Assembly: GCA_003162415.1 (NCBI GenBank)
Contig: PMOL01000009.1
Location: forward strand, 76,120 to 140,119
From: Candidatus Dormiibacterota bacterium
GTDB lineage: Bacteria; Chloroflexota; Dormibacteria; Aeolococcales; Aeolococcaceae
Direction of reading: 5' to 3'
DNA length: 64,000 nucleotides
The notes beneath the pieces were generated by a model, which was not told the DNA's origin, searched no databases, and worked only from the letters and a program-made list of their open reading frames with translations. Numbering within the stretch: position 1 is the stretch's first letter; every line of letters starts with the position of its first letter. A program made the translations under genes and the position numbers. Positions 32,589-41,717 of the stretch are shown here, piece after piece.

Positions 32589-33298
32589 GCAGCGATTCCT
32601 TGAAGGACCGCCTCGTGCAATCCCTCCTTGCCGCGCGCGACAGAGAGGCGGTGCTGCTCGCGTTGGTCGACGACTCGCCGCCCGCCGGGGATGGGCGTTG
32701 GAGCGCCAAGGACAGCATCGCCCACCTGAACACCTGGCGAGAACATGCCATTCGCGCGCTCGATGCTGCGCAACGTGGGGCCGCCTTCGAGGGGCCTGCC
32801 AACGATACCGATATCGACGCACAGAATGCTGAGATTTACGACGCCCATCGCGCCGATAGCGCGTCTACCGTACGTGCAACCGCCGCCGAGAGCTACACGG
32901 CGCTGATCGACGCGGTCAACGCGTGCTCCGCGGCGGATCTGCTGCGTGAACGCCCTGACAACGGTGGCCCGGTGTGGCGCGTTGTTCCAGGCAACGGTCA
33001 CGGGCACGTCGCGCAGCACCTCTCGTACTGGGCAGTCGATCACGGCGATCCTGCGGCCGCGGAGGAGGCCGCGAAGTGGAGCTATGCAATCGACTCGGAG
33101 CTGTTCCCCGACAACCAGCCGGTTGCCGACTACAACTTCGCCTGCTTCTACGCGCGCAACGGTGATGCCGACAAAGCGTTGCCGCTGCTGAGCACCGCGC
33201 TGCGGGCGCGCCCCGACCTGCGCGTCTTTGCACTTGAAGACGTGGACCTCGAGCCGATTCGCGACGACCCGCGCGTGGAGAGCCTCCTCGGCGCCTGA
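32585..33298 (+). CDS. DinB-superfamily protein with C-terminal TPR-like region
   Basis: 237 residues. The first 160 residues resemble the DinB/MDMPI four-helix bundle: SAKDSIAHLNTWREHAIRAL and HGHVAQHLSYWAVDHG supply the metal-type histidines. The rest (VADYNFACFYARNGDADKALPLLSTAL) is a single TPR-like repeat pair. ATGA overlap with the nuclease-helicase, so it is co-transcribed. Possible thiol-dependent transferase; substrate unknown. Confidence 0.75.
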   Translation: MSSDSLKDRLVQSLLAARDREAVLLALVDDSPPAGDGRWSAKDSIAHLNTWREHAIRALDAAQRGAAFEGPANDTDIDAQNAEIYDAHRADSASTVRATAAESYTALIDAVNACSAADLLRERPDNGGPVWRVVPGNGHGHVAQHLSYWAVDHGDPAAAEEAAKWSYAIDSELFPDNQPVADYNFACFYARNGDADKALPLLSTALRARPDLRVFALEDVDLEPIRDDPRVESLLGA

Positions 33299-33309
33299 TT
33301 GCTCATCGG

Positions 33310-33546
33310 TCAGACGCCGGGTGGCGTGACCCGCAGCCGATCGATGAACAAGCCCTGCAGGGAACGACCGATAGGCCCACGTTCGTCGTACAGCCGGCTG
33401 TGCGCGACGCCGACACTGTGGCGATCGACGTCTGTGCTCGCATCGAGGCAGATCCATTCGCCCTCGGGTTGGCGATGGAGGTAGACCGTGAGATCGGTGT
33501 TGGCTGTACCCACTGACTTCAGTTCGGGGGCCTGCGTACCCAGCAC
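33310..33546 (-). pseudogene. truncated acyl-CoA thioesterase paralogue (C-terminal fragment)
   Basis: The 78-residue frame matches the last quarter of the thioesterase at 34358-35212: ANTDLTVYLHRQPEGEWICLDASTDVD and SRLYDERGPIGRSLQGLFIDRLRV. The N-terminal hotdog domain is absent. It is separated from its intact relative by one gene (33581-34285), so it looks like the remnant of a tandem duplication. Confidence 0.75.
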
Positions 33547-33580
33547 GACAGTCAGGGCTGAGAATGGCGGAAGACGCGCG

Positions 33581-34285
33581 TCAGGTCGAGCTTGGCGACG
33601 GGGGCAATGTCTGCCCCGCGGGAGCGAGAATCACCTGCTCGTCCGCCAGGAGCCCCGATGTGATCTGAGTCAGATTGTTGCCAACGAGGCCGATGGTGAC
33701 GGTCGTTGCGTAAGGCTGTCCTCCCGACCAGACGTCAACCTGCAGCGCGTTGTTTGCGCCCGTGAACAAGGCCGTCGATGGAACTGACAGCACGTTGTTC
33801 GCAGAGGCGATGGTGACGTTCACGGATCCCGTCTGGCCGTTTCGCAGCCGGGAGTCGGATTGGCCGAGCGCGATCTCCGCGTAGTACTCGGGTACGCCAC
33901 CGACCGGCGCCGCGCTCGGTTCGATCGAGTAAACCTTGGCGTTGAGCGCCAAACCCGGTATCGCGTCGACGCTGACTGTTGCCGCCTGGCCCGAAGCCAG
34001 CAGCACATCTTCGTTTTGGCTGAACAACGCCCGGAGAAGGAAGGTCGCGCCGTTCCCGAGTTGCAGCACGCCGGAGGCAGTGGCGAGGACGGGGAAGCTT
34101 CGCGGCGCCACAGTCGCAAGTGCAGGCGCAACCTGGGGCCTGTTGAACGGCGCGCGCACGACCGGCGCCATGGTGACGAAGACGAGCCAGGCTCCGAGGA
34201 TCGCTGCGGCGGTGAGCAGCAGTCTGCGGAGCCGCGTACGGCTTTTCATGGAGTTGTGCGGTATACCTGCATCCGCTGCGCTCAT
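33581..34285 (-). CDS. HlyD-type membrane-fusion-like protein (orphan)
   Basis: 234 residues. N-terminal membrane anchor (about 20-42, LLLTAAAILGAWLVFVTMAPVV), then a beta-barrel-like region (GQAATVSVDAIPGLALNAKVYSIEPS), LRNGQTGSVNVTIASANNVLSVPSTALF and VTIGLVGNNLTQITSGL, as in efflux adaptor proteins. It lacks the coiled-coil and biotinyl-lipoyl parts and has no transporter partner nearby. ATG 34285 has AGGAGG 7 nt upstream. Confidence 0.65.
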   Translation of the reverse strand: MSAADAGIPHNSMKSRTRLRRLLLTAAAILGAWLVFVTMAPVVRAPFNRPQVAPALATVAPRSFPVLATASGVLQLGNGATFLLRALFSQNEDVLLASGQAATVSVDAIPGLALNAKVYSIEPSAAPVGGVPEYYAEIALGQSDSRLRNGQTGSVNVTIASANNVLSVPSTALFTGANNALQVDVWSGGQPYATTVTIGLVGNNLTQITSGLLADEQVILAPAGQTLPPSPSST

Positions 34286-34357
34286 CCCCCTGCCTCCTGC
34301 AACTCAATTTCTGGCTTCCACCTTACGACGATGGCAGGGCAATAAACTGAGGCGACA

Positions 34358-35212
34358 TCAGCGCGCGGCGAGCCCACCTTGTGGCAGGGGCTCGCTGGAC
34401 GGTGGCGGCTGCCCTTCAGGCCTTGGTAGAGCCACACGCAGCCGATCTATGAAGAGCGACTGGAGCGCGTGGCCGACTGGCCCTCGCTCGTCGTACAGGC
34501 GGCTGTAGGCCACTCCCGTGCCACGCCCATCCACGTCTGTACGGGCGTCAAGGCCGATCCACTCGCCTTCGGGCAGTCTATGGAGCGCCACAGTGAGGTC
34601 GGTGTTGATGAACAGGTATTCCCCCCACGGCACCGCCGCCGAGACGCCATTGCCAAAATCGGCCGCCGCGAGCGCGCGCTGCAGTGGCGTCGTGGTCTGG
34701 CCGGCGACGACCGGGCCGGTCAGGCGCATCCACACTGTCGCCGGCCCCTGCTCGATGAACGAGCCACGTGCGTACCGCATCTCGACGCCGGTGCGATGAA
34801 ACGCCGGGTCATCGCTCTCCGGCGTGTGCGCGACCGAGTCCGCCGGCCCCGCGAATGGCACGTCGAGTGGCGGCTGTTCGCCGAGGTCCAGGTCCGCGAT
34901 GCGCATGCGCCAGGCCGTCGCACGGCAGAGCTCAGTGTTGCCGTCGGTGAGCGTTGCGCTGAGCATCTGCACGCGCCGGCCCTCGCGCTCGATGCGTGCC
35001 GCAACCTCCACGGGTCGCAGCGGCACCGGCCGGAAGATCTCGACGGTAGTTCGAACAATCGCCATCGGCGCCTCAGTGGGCAGCGCCTCCATCACGCCGG
35101 CCATGAGTGCGGCCGGCGGGCCGCCGTGCATCGCGCCGCGATCCCATGGCCCGCGTGCGTGCTCGCTCGGGACGTAGCCGCGCCGGTTGGGCGTGAACAG
35201 CGCTTCGGACAT
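34358..35212 (-). CDS. acyl-CoA thioesterase, double-hotdog (TesB-like)
   Basis: 284 residues from the ATG at 35212 (an in-frame ATG at 35227 is also possible). N-terminal hotdog: GAMHGGPPAALMAGVMEA and TVEIFRPVPLRPVEV. C-terminal hotdog: WMRLTGPVVAG, ADFGNGVSAAVPWGEYLFINTDLTVALHR and DARTDVDGRGTGVAYSRLYDERGPVGHALQSLFI. Releases acyl groups from CoA. A truncated relative lies at 33310-33546. Confidence 0.8.
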   Translation of the reverse strand: MSEALFTPNRRGYVPSEHARGPWDRGAMHGGPPAALMAGVMEALPTEAPMAIVRTTVEIFRPVPLRPVEVAARIEREGRRVQMLSATLTDGNTELCRATAWRMRIADLDLGEQPPLDVPFAGPADSVAHTPESDDPAFHRTGVEMRYARGSFIEQGPATVWMRLTGPVVAGQTTTPLQRALAAADFGNGVSAAVPWGEYLFINTDLTVALHRLPEGEWIGLDARTDVDGRGTGVAYSRLYDERGPVGHALQSLFIDRLRVALPRPEGQPPPSSEPLPQGGLAAR

Positions 35213-35269
35213 GGCCGCATGGTGCATGAAGCAGGAGCGCGAGCGGAGTGCACCACTTCGGCAGCCTGC

Positions 35270-35275
35270 TACGCT
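35270..35275 (+). promoter_or_regulatory. -10 box of alpha/beta hydrolase gene
   Basis: TACGCT, 8 nt before the GTG at 35284. Confidence 0.4.
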
Positions 35276-35283
35276 CCCATGCC

Positions 35284-36138
35284 GTGGCGTTCAGAAGCAC
35301 GACCATAGCGGCACGGGGCATGCGGTTTGACGCGCTCATGAGCGGACCCGCGGATGGCGAGCTGGTCCTGCTGCTCCACGGATTCCCGCAGACCGGCGCC
35401 TGCTGGCACGACGCGCTCAACGGTCTGGCCGCCGCCGGGTATCGAGCCTTCGCCCCCAGCCAGCGCGGCTACTCCCGAGGCGCCCGTCCTGTGGGTGTTC
35501 CGGCGTACCGGGTGAGCGAGTTGTGCGCAGACGTCCTCGCCATCGCGGCCGCCCTGGGGCACGACCGCTTCCACGTGGTCGGCCACGACTGGGGTGGTGT
35601 GGTCGCCTGGGCGCTTGCCGGTGACCGTCCCGACGCGGTGGCATCACTCACCGCCGTCTCGACGCCGCATGCCGGGGCGCTGCGACAGGCGCTCCACGGC
35701 ACGCAGCAGCGCCTGCGCATGGCGTACATCCCCGTGCTCCGCCTCCCCCTTATCCCCGAATCGCTGATCGAGGCCGCGGGCGGCGTCGTCGCCGAGTCGC
35801 TCCTGACCGCGACCGGTCTCAGTCCCGCGCACGCGCATCGCGATATCACCGCACTGCGCGCCGTCGGTCCCACCGGCGCGCTGAACTGGTATCGAGCCCT
35901 GGGCACGGAGCGCGGACATTCCGAGCCCGTGAGCGTTCCCGTGCTGCATGTCTGGAGCGACCAGGACCCGGTCTTCTCGCGTGAGGCAACCGACCTGTCG
36001 GCCGAGCACTGCACCGGCGACTATCAGATTCTCGAGCTCGAGGGCGGATCGCACTGGATCCCCGACGAGCATTGGGGTGACGTCGAGGACCTGTTCCTCG
36101 AGCATCTCGCGGCCAACCCAGCCAACGCCGCCCGCTGA
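35284..36138 (+). CDS. alpha/beta hydrolase, epoxide-hydrolase/dehalogenase-like
   Basis: 284 residues. LLLHGFPQT (oxyanion HGFP), GYRAFAPSQRGYSRGARP, nucleophile Asp in VVGHDWGGVVAWALA, cap residues, LHVWSDQDPVFS (acid), and catalytic His in LEGGSHWIPDEH. Asp rather than Ser as nucleophile points to epoxide hydrolase or haloalkane/haloacid dehalogenase chemistry. GTG start chosen from the -10 box; an in-frame ATG at 35248 is the alternative. Confidence 0.87.
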   Translation: MAFRSTTIAARGMRFDALMSGPADGELVLLLHGFPQTGACWHDALNGLAAAGYRAFAPSQRGYSRGARPVGVPAYRVSELCADVLAIAAALGHDRFHVVGHDWGGVVAWALAGDRPDAVASLTAVSTPHAGALRQALHGTQQRLRMAYIPVLRLPLIPESLIEAAGGVVAESLLTATGLSPAHAHRDITALRAVGPTGALNWYRALGTERGHSEPVSVPVLHVWSDQDPVFSREATDLSAEHCTGDYQILELEGGSHWIPDEHWGDVEDLFLEHLAANPANAAR

Positions 36139-36147
36139 GGCCGGCGC

Positions 36148-37212
36148 GTGGGCGTCGTCGAGGTCACCGGCACCGCTCAACGGCGCTCGTGGGAGTCGGT
36201 GGGATTGCCCGAGGTGGAGCGGGTCCGTCCGGGGCTGTGGTCGATCCCCGTGCCGCTGCCGAACAACCCGCTGCGCTATGTGCTCGTCTACCTGCTCGAA
36301 CTGGACACCGGCGTCGCGGTGATCGACACCGGCTGGAGCACCGAGGAAGCCTGGAAGGCCCTCGTCGCCGGGATGGCGGTGGCCGGGTACGCCCCGTCCG
36401 ACGTGAGGGCCATCCTCATCACCCACATCCACCCCGACCACTACGGGCTCGCCGGCCGGTTGCGCGAGGCGTCAGGCGCGTGGGTCGCACTCCATCCCGC
36501 CGACGCCGCGCTGCTTCCCGCGCGCTACGGCCACGGGCTCGAGGGCTTGCTGGCGAGCATGGACGCGCTGCTCATCGATGCGGGCGTACCCGATGAGACG
36601 CGGGCCGAGCTCACCGGCGCGTCGATGGGGATTCGCGAGTTCGTGGCAGCCGCCGAGCCCGATGTCCTTCTCCAGGATCGAGCACCGGTGCCGCTGCCGG
36701 GCTGGGATCTCGTGACGCTGCACACGCCGGGCCACTCGCCTGGCCACGTCTGCTTCCTCGACCGCCGCGGCCGCATGCTCTTCAGCGGCGACCACGTCCT
36801 TCCGCGGATCAGCCCGAGCGTCGCGTTCCATGCGCAGCAGCCGGCCAACCCGCTGGCGGACTTCCTCGACGCGCTGCGCGGGGTTCGTGACCTTGATGTC
36901 GACGAGGTGCTGCCGGCGCACGAATGGCGCTTCCGAGGGCTCGACGCGCGCGTTGACCAGCTCCTCGACCACCACTGCCGGCGGCTCGACGAGACCGCTG
37001 CGGTGATCGGCAGTGCCCCCGGCCTCACCTGCTGGGAGACGACGCTCCGGCTTCGCTGGTCGCGGGACTGGTCACAGATCGTGGGCTTCATGCGCCGCGC
37101 GGCGGTGGGCGAGACCCTCGCGCACCTGGTGCTCCTCGAAAGCACCGGGCGGGTGCGCAGCGACGACTCCCGTCCGGTCCACTGGTACCCGGCGGGCACC
37201 TCAGACCACTGA
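36148..37212 (+). CDS. metallo-beta-lactamase-fold hydrolase
   Basis: 354 residues. Core: VYLLELDTGVAVIDTGWS, HIHPDHYGLAG metal motif, TLHTPGHSPGHVCFLD, LFSGDHVL and LPAHEWRF. The C-terminal extension (about 270-354) contains a winged-helix-like segment, as in many glyoxalase-like and LACTB2-like proteins. Closely follows the alpha/beta hydrolase (10-nt gap), so it is likely co-transcribed. Its end overlaps the convergent MFS gene by 12 nt. Confidence 0.83.
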   Translation: MGVVEVTGTAQRRSWESVGLPEVERVRPGLWSIPVPLPNNPLRYVLVYLLELDTGVAVIDTGWSTEEAWKALVAGMAVAGYAPSDVRAILITHIHPDHYGLAGRLREASGAWVALHPADAALLPARYGHGLEGLLASMDALLIDAGVPDETRAELTGASMGIREFVAAAEPDVLLQDRAPVPLPGWDLVTLHTPGHSPGHVCFLDRRGRMLFSGDHVLPRISPSVAFHAQQPANPLADFLDALRGVRDLDVDEVLPAHEWRFRGLDARVDQLLDHHCRRLDETAAVIGSAPGLTCWETTLRLRWSRDWSQIVGFMRRAAVGETLAHLVLLESTGRVRSDDSRPVHWYPAGTSDH

Positions 37213-38658
37213 GGTCACTCGGCCGGCCGATCCCGACCAGGTAACGCTGATGGCGCCGGTGAGCAGTGCCACACCGAGCAGCAGCACAGCCACCCAGGTG
37301 ATGCCTCGGCCCGAGGCGAACACGAGGGATGTGAGGGCGACGCCGAGCGCCGTCCCGAGTCCGCGCGCCATGTTCAGGAGTCCCCCGGCCGCGCCCGCCC
37401 GCTGCTGGGGTGCTGCGAACATGCTCGCCGCATTGTTCGCGGCCACGAACATGCCCATGCCCGCGCCCGCGACGGCGAGCGCCACCACGATCAGATCCGC
37501 TCGGGTCGCCGACGCGGCCAGCAGCGCCATTCCGGCGGCGGTCAGGATCATGCCGGCGCCGGTCGGCGCGCGGGGGCCGATTCGGTCTCGGATCGCCCCG
37601 CCAAGGGGCGCCACCACAGCAAGTGAGACGGTGAGCGCGCTGAGTTCGAGCCCCGCGGCGAGAGGGCTGTAGTGGAGCCTGTTCTCGAGAAAGATCGGGA
37701 CCGCGACGAGGCATCCGAAGAGGACGACGTAGGACAGCATCGCCGCGGTGATACCGGCCACGAAAGCCGGATGCCGGAACAAGGCAGCATCGACAACCGA
37801 GCCCGGCACGCTTCGCTGGCGCGCTACAGCGCCGACGAGGAGCGCACCGGCGACCACAACCAGCGCGGGCTCGGCCCATGGAGGCGTTCCCGACTGGGCA
37901 GCGAACGATAGCGCCGCGAGCACGGCGGCGGGGATCGCCGCGAGCAGCAGGGTCCCGTACGGGTCGATGCGGCTCGTCGGATCGTGATGGGTGCTTCGCG
38001 GTAGGAAGAGCCAGCCGAGCACAAGCCCGATCAGCCCGATGGGGATATTCACGAGAAAGATGAGCCGCCAGCCGCCGAGCGAGGTGAGCGCCCCACCGAG
38101 CGCCGGACCGACGCAGAGCCCCACGGCCTGGGCGGCCCCCTGCACGCCGAGTCCGGTGCCCAGCCGCCCTGGGGGAAGCACGTCGCGGATCAGGGCGTAC
38201 GAGTTTGCCTGGAGCATCACGGCGCCGACCGCCTGCACGAGCCGCCCCGCAACGAGGAGGCCGAGGGATGGCGCCAGCGCACAGGCGGCCGAGCCGGCCA
38301 CGAAGATGCCGAAGCCGTACGTGTAGAGGAGCTTGCGGCCGACCCGGTCGGCTATCCTCCCGACGGCAGCGACCATGCCCGCCAGCACGAGCACGTAGAC
38401 GAGCACCACCCATTCGACACTTGCGATGGATGCGTGTAGGTTGGTGCGGATGGATGGAAGCGCGGTGGCGACAATGCTCGCGTCAAGCTGACCCATGAAC
38501 GCTCCGACGCAGACGGTCGCCACCGCGAGCCAGGCAGCGGAATGGAGCGCTCGGATGCGCGCCGGCCGGCGGGGCTCCGTGAGCATCCGGCGAGCGGTGC
38601 GGCGCGGCCCCTCGGGTTCAGACACGAACGCCCGGGCCTCGCTGCTCACCGTGTTCAT
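37201..38658 (-). CDS. MFS drug-efflux transporter, EmrB/QacA type (DHA2)
   Basis: 485 residues with about 12-14 membrane segments. Motif D1-like FMGQLDASIVATALPSI in the first helix is diagnostic for DHA2; motif A appears as GRIADRVGRKLLYTYG, and motif C as VGPALGGALTSLGGWRLIFLVNIPIG. Exports hydrophobic or cationic compounds using the proton gradient. No local regulator is adjacent. Confidence 0.92.
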   Translation of the reverse strand: MNTVSSEARAFVSEPEGPRRTARRMLTEPRRPARIRALHSAAWLAVATVCVGAFMGQLDASIVATALPSIRTNLHASIASVEWVVLVYVLVLAGMVAAVGRIADRVGRKLLYTYGFGIFVAGSAACALAPSLGLLVAGRLVQAVGAVMLQANSYALIRDVLPPGRLGTGLGVQGAAQAVGLCVGPALGGALTSLGGWRLIFLVNIPIGLIGLVLGWLFLPRSTHHDPTSRIDPYGTLLLAAIPAAVLAALSFAAQSGTPPWAEPALVVVAGALLVGAVARQRSVPGSVVDAALFRHPAFVAGITAAMLSYVVLFGCLVAVPIFLENRLHYSPLAAGLELSALTVSLAVVAPLGGAIRDRIGPRAPTGAGMILTAAGMALLAASATRADLIVVALAVAGAGMGMFVAANNAASMFAAPQQRAGAAGGLLNMARGLGTALGVALTSLVFASGRGITWVAVLLLGVALLTGAISVTWSGSAGRVTSVV

Positions 38659-38822
38659 GGGGGACCGCCATCACCACATCATCCAGCACGGCCGCGTCTG
38701 GGACCGGGTTCGGTGGCTGATGTCTCCACCCGGTGACGGAACGATGGTCGGCGAGATCGGATCGATTCCGCGCTCGATACTGCGATGACGCACCTGTCCA
38801 CGCGCCCGGGAGGCCGCAACCG

Positions 38823-39212
38823 TTGACCCAGCAGCGCATCCTTCTTGCTGACGACGAACCGCGCCTGCTGCACGTCGTGGGGCTGTATCTCAGCATGGAA
38901 GGCTTCGAGGTCAGCGAGGCCTCGGACGGCAGCGAGGCGATCTCCATGCTCGAAACCGAGCAATTCGACCTCGCCATCCTCGACGTCATGATGCCCGGCG
39001 TCGACGGGATCGAGGTGTGCCGCTATATCCGCTCGCAGCCTGCTACGCAATCGATGCCCGTGCTCGTGTTCACCTCGCTCTCCGCTGACAAGGACGTCGA
39101 ACGTGCGCGCCTGGCCGGCGCCAACCATCTGATTACCAAGCCCTTCAGCCTGCCGGGACTAGGCGCGGTGGTCCGCTCCTGCTTCGAGGACGCCCCAGCC
39201 CTCGCCGGCTGA
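38823..39212 (+). CDS. single-domain response regulator
   Basis: 129 residues from a TTG start with GGGAGG 9 nt upstream. Receiver domain only: acidic pocket Asp10/Asp11, phospho-acceptor Asp54 in AILDVMMP, Thr84 in VFTSLS and Lys106 in ITKPF. No output domain. It probably shuttles phosphate or binds a partner; no kinase is adjacent. Longer upstream in-frame starts were rejected because they lack a ribosome site and extend past the family N-terminus. Confidence 0.85.
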   Translation: MTQQRILLADDEPRLLHVVGLYLSMEGFEVSEASDGSEAISMLETEQFDLAILDVMMPGVDGIEVCRYIRSQPATQSMPVLVFTSLSADKDVERARLAGANHLITKPFSLPGLGAVVRSCFEDAPALAG

Positions 39213-39246
39213 CCTCCTCTGCGGGGTCGCTGCGTGAGAGCGTTTC

Positions 39247-40008
39247 TCAGGCGATCGCTCGGGTGAACCGGCGTGCCCCGATCAGCACTCCGACGACTGC
39301 CAGCGCCGCCATGATCGCCAACCCTTCGAACACGGCCTGGTCGAAGCCCTTCCCATTGAAGAGATCGCGTGCCGCGTTCACCGCGTAGGAGAGCGGATTC
39401 GCCTTGGCGATGTCCTGGAGCCAGCCCGGTGCAAGGTCGAGCGGCAGGAGCACGCCGCTCAGGAGCAGCAACGGCAGCGAGAGCGTGAAGATCAGCGGCG
39501 CGTATGAGTCCTCGCTCTTCAACGCGAGCGCGGCGGCGTAGGCGAGCGACGACATGCCGAGGCCGATCAGCGCAACCAGTCCAAGCATGACGATGACTCC
39601 GACGACGGTCGGCTTCAGCCCGAAGGGAATGGCGAGCAGCAGGAGGATGAGGGACTGGACCACGAGCGTCAGGATGTCGCGCAGCGCGCGGCCGAGCAGC
39701 AACGCAAACCTGCTGACCGGGGTCACGCGGAATCGCTCGATGACCCCGGCGCGCAACTCGGCGATGAGCCCGAACCCCACACCGCTGGCGCCGAACAAGC
39801 CGAGCTGGATGAGCAGTCCCGGGACGAACACGTTGTACGCGCCGCCGCCCGGGAATCCGTGCACCTGGACGAGCGATTTCAGCAGCGGCGCGAAGAGGAC
39901 GAGGTAGAGCAGGGGCTGGATGACGCCGATGGCCACCCATGCCGGGTTGCGCAGGAACACCAGCAGATAGCGCTGGAACATCAGCCACGTGTCTTTCAGC
40001 AATTTCAT
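39247..40008 (-). CDS. ABC-2 type transporter permease (DrrB-like)
   Basis: 253 residues, six hydrophobic segments. The family pattern is seen in FGLIAELRAGVIERFRVTPVSR and SGVLLPLDLAPGWLQDIAKANPLSYAVNAAR. With the ATPase 12 nt upstream it forms a daunorubicin-resistance-type exporter; PadR is the first gene of the unit. Confidence 0.88.
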   Translation of the reverse strand: MKLLKDTWLMFQRYLLVFLRNPAWVAIGVIQPLLYLVLFAPLLKSLVQVHGFPGGGAYNVFVPGLLIQLGLFGASGVGFGLIAELRAGVIERFRVTPVSRFALLLGRALRDILTLVVQSLILLLLAIPFGLKPTVVGVIVMLGLVALIGLGMSSLAYAAALALKSEDSYAPLIFTLSLPLLLLSGVLLPLDLAPGWLQDIAKANPLSYAVNAARDLFNGKGFDQAVFEGLAIMAALAVVGVLIGARRFTRAIA

Positions 40009-40020
40009 GACGCTTCCCTC

Positions 40021-40965
40021 CTACGCCGCTTCGCGCAGCGAACGCCCGGTCTGACGCAGGAACACGTCGTCGAGGCTCGGACGGTTCAGTGACAGTGAGG
40101 CGAGCGGGATGCCCGCGGAGTCGAGCACGCGAATGATCTGGGGCATCGCGGTTTCGCCGCGGTCGACGTAGAGCCGCACCAGGTCGTCGGCAGCGGTCGC
40201 CTCACGAACGAACGGCTGACCCCTGAGCAGCTCGAGCACTCGGTCGCTCGCCTGGTCCGTGCCGACCACGACGACGTCGCCGGCGACCTGACGCTTCAGC
40301 TCATCGGGTGTGCCCAGAGCGACGATCTTGCCTTGGTCGATGATCGCGATGCGGTCGGAGAGCGCGTCAGCCTCCTCGAGGTAGTGCGTCGTGAGGAACA
40401 CCGTCGTGCCGGTGTCGCGCAACCTGCGGACCTCGTCCCACATTCGAGCCCTGCTCTGTGGATCGAGGCCGGTCGTGGGCTCGTCGAGGAAGAGCAGCTG
40501 AGGGAGGTGCATGAGCCCGATGCCGATGTCGAGACGGCGCTTCTGTCCTCCGGAATACGTCTTGGTCGGCCGGTCCGCGCAATCCGCGAGCTCGAGCGAC
40601 TCGATGAGCTCCGCTGCGCGCGCAATCGCACGCGGCTTGGTCATGCCGTAGAGGCGTCCCTGGATGACCAGCTCGGTCCGGCCGGGGATCTCCGGAGCGC
40701 TGCTGCCTTCCTGGCTGACGTAGCCGATGACGTAGCGCACCTTGGCGGGTTCGCGCCGGAGGTCGAAACCCGCGACGGTTGCTTCGCCACTGGTCGGCGG
40801 CAGGAGCGTCGACAGCATCCTGAGCGTGGTTGTCTTGCCCGCACCGTTGGGCCCGAGGAAGCCGAAGATCTCGCCTTTCTTGACGTCGAGATCGACCCCG
40901 GCGACCGCTTCGACGGGTCCCCGGCGCGACTTGAATGTCTTTCGAAGATTGTGTGTCTCGATCAT
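40021..40965 (-). CDS. ABC transporter ATPase (DrrA-like)
   Basis: 314 residues: GPNGAGKTTTLRML (Walker A), YSGGQKRRLDIG (signature), LFLDEPTTGLDPQSR (Walker B), TTHYLEEAD (switch). The C-terminal extension (about 235-314, ending PSLDDVFLRQTGRSL) is typical of DrrA/DauA proteins. Exports drugs or lipids with the permease. ATGA overlap with the PadR gene. Confidence 0.92.
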   Translation of the reverse strand: MIETHNLRKTFKSRRGPVEAVAGVDLDVKKGEIFGFLGPNGAGKTTTLRMLSTLLPPTSGEATVAGFDLRREPAKVRYVIGYVSQEGSSAPEIPGRTELVIQGRLYGMTKPRAIARAAELIESLELADCADRPTKTYSGGQKRRLDIGIGLMHLPQLLFLDEPTTGLDPQSRARMWDEVRRLRDTGTTVFLTTHYLEEADALSDRIAIIDQGKIVALGTPDELKRQVAGDVVVVGTDQASDRVLELLRGQPFVREATAADDLVRLYVDRGETAMPQIIRVLDSAGIPLASLSLNRPSLDDVFLRQTGRSLREAA

Positions 40966-41672
40966 GGTGTCTCCTCCCTGGTGGTGGACACGGGCTCGCC
41001 TCGCTCGCGATGGAGCAACTTTGCGAGGTGGTTTTCCCGATGGCGGCTGCGACGCTCGGCGTCGGCGGCGTGCATCGCCTCGAAATGCGCTCTGATCAGC
41101 TCCTCGTTCCAGACCAGAACGCCTTGCTGCATGTCAGCGAGGATGGATCGGATCCAATCGACCTCGGCCGTGGCCAGCGCCATCGCGTGCTCCAGCTCGA
41201 GCAGGACGAGCCTGGGGAGCCCGAGATCGTCCTGGGCCATGCTGAGCGTTGAGTCGAGCGCGGACACCCGTGCGCGGAGCGCGACCACACGGGTTGCCAG
41301 CGCGGTCTCGGCCCGCTCCTGGGTGATATAGCCGAGCAGTCCCACCGCGACCCGGAACACCGGCGTCTCGTCGACAGGCGTGGAGAGGAGGTCGGCGAGC
41401 CAGTTCTCGAGCTCCTCGCTGCCCTCGGGGGTAATCCGGTAGACGGTTCGCTCCGGCCTCCGGCCCTCGCGGCTGGTCTCGAGCGGCTCGATGTATCCAG
41501 CCCCTTCGAGCTCCTCGATTGCCCGGTAGAGGCTCCGGGTCTTGCCGACGGCATACGCCTTGTGGCGTTCCTTCAACAGCCGTTGGAGCTCGTACGGGTG
41601 GCACGGCTGCTCGCTGAGCAGGCCGAGCGTGGTCAGTGCGACCATGTCCTTGGGCTGAGTGCGGATTTCCAT
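40962..41672 (-). CDS. PadR-family transcriptional regulator
   Basis: 236 residues. Winged helix at 10-95 (LTTLGLLSEQPCHPYELQRLLKER, SLYRAIEELEGAGYIEPLETSREGRRPERTVYRITPEG) and a longer helical C-terminal dimer domain. It is the first gene of the exporter operon, so it most likely represses the pump until a ligand binds. TATAGT lies 12 nt before the ATG. Confidence 0.88.
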   Translation of the reverse strand: MEIRTQPKDMVALTTLGLLSEQPCHPYELQRLLKERHKAYAVGKTRSLYRAIEELEGAGYIEPLETSREGRRPERTVYRITPEGSEELENWLADLLSTPVDETPVFRVAVGLLGYITQERAETALATRVVALRARVSALDSTLSMAQDDLGLPRLVLLELEHAMALATAEVDWIRSILADMQQGVLVWNEELIRAHFEAMHAADAERRSRHRENHLAKLLHRERGEPVSTTREETP

Positions 41673-41684
41673 ATTGCGTTCCGC

Positions 41685-41690
41685 ACTATA
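41685..41690 (-). promoter_or_regulatory. padR-drrAB operon -10 box
   Basis: TATAGT on the minus strand, 12 nt upstream of the ATG at 41672. The partly palindromic GTGCATCATGC next to it could be the PadR operator. Confidence 0.4.
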
Positions 41691-41717
41691 GCATGATGCA
41701 CGCTTAGATGATGGGTC

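Noticed and set aside
37088-38413. 441-residue frame overlapping the MFS gene
   Set aside because: Different frame of the same strand as the transporter; Arg/Gly-rich shadow without motifs.
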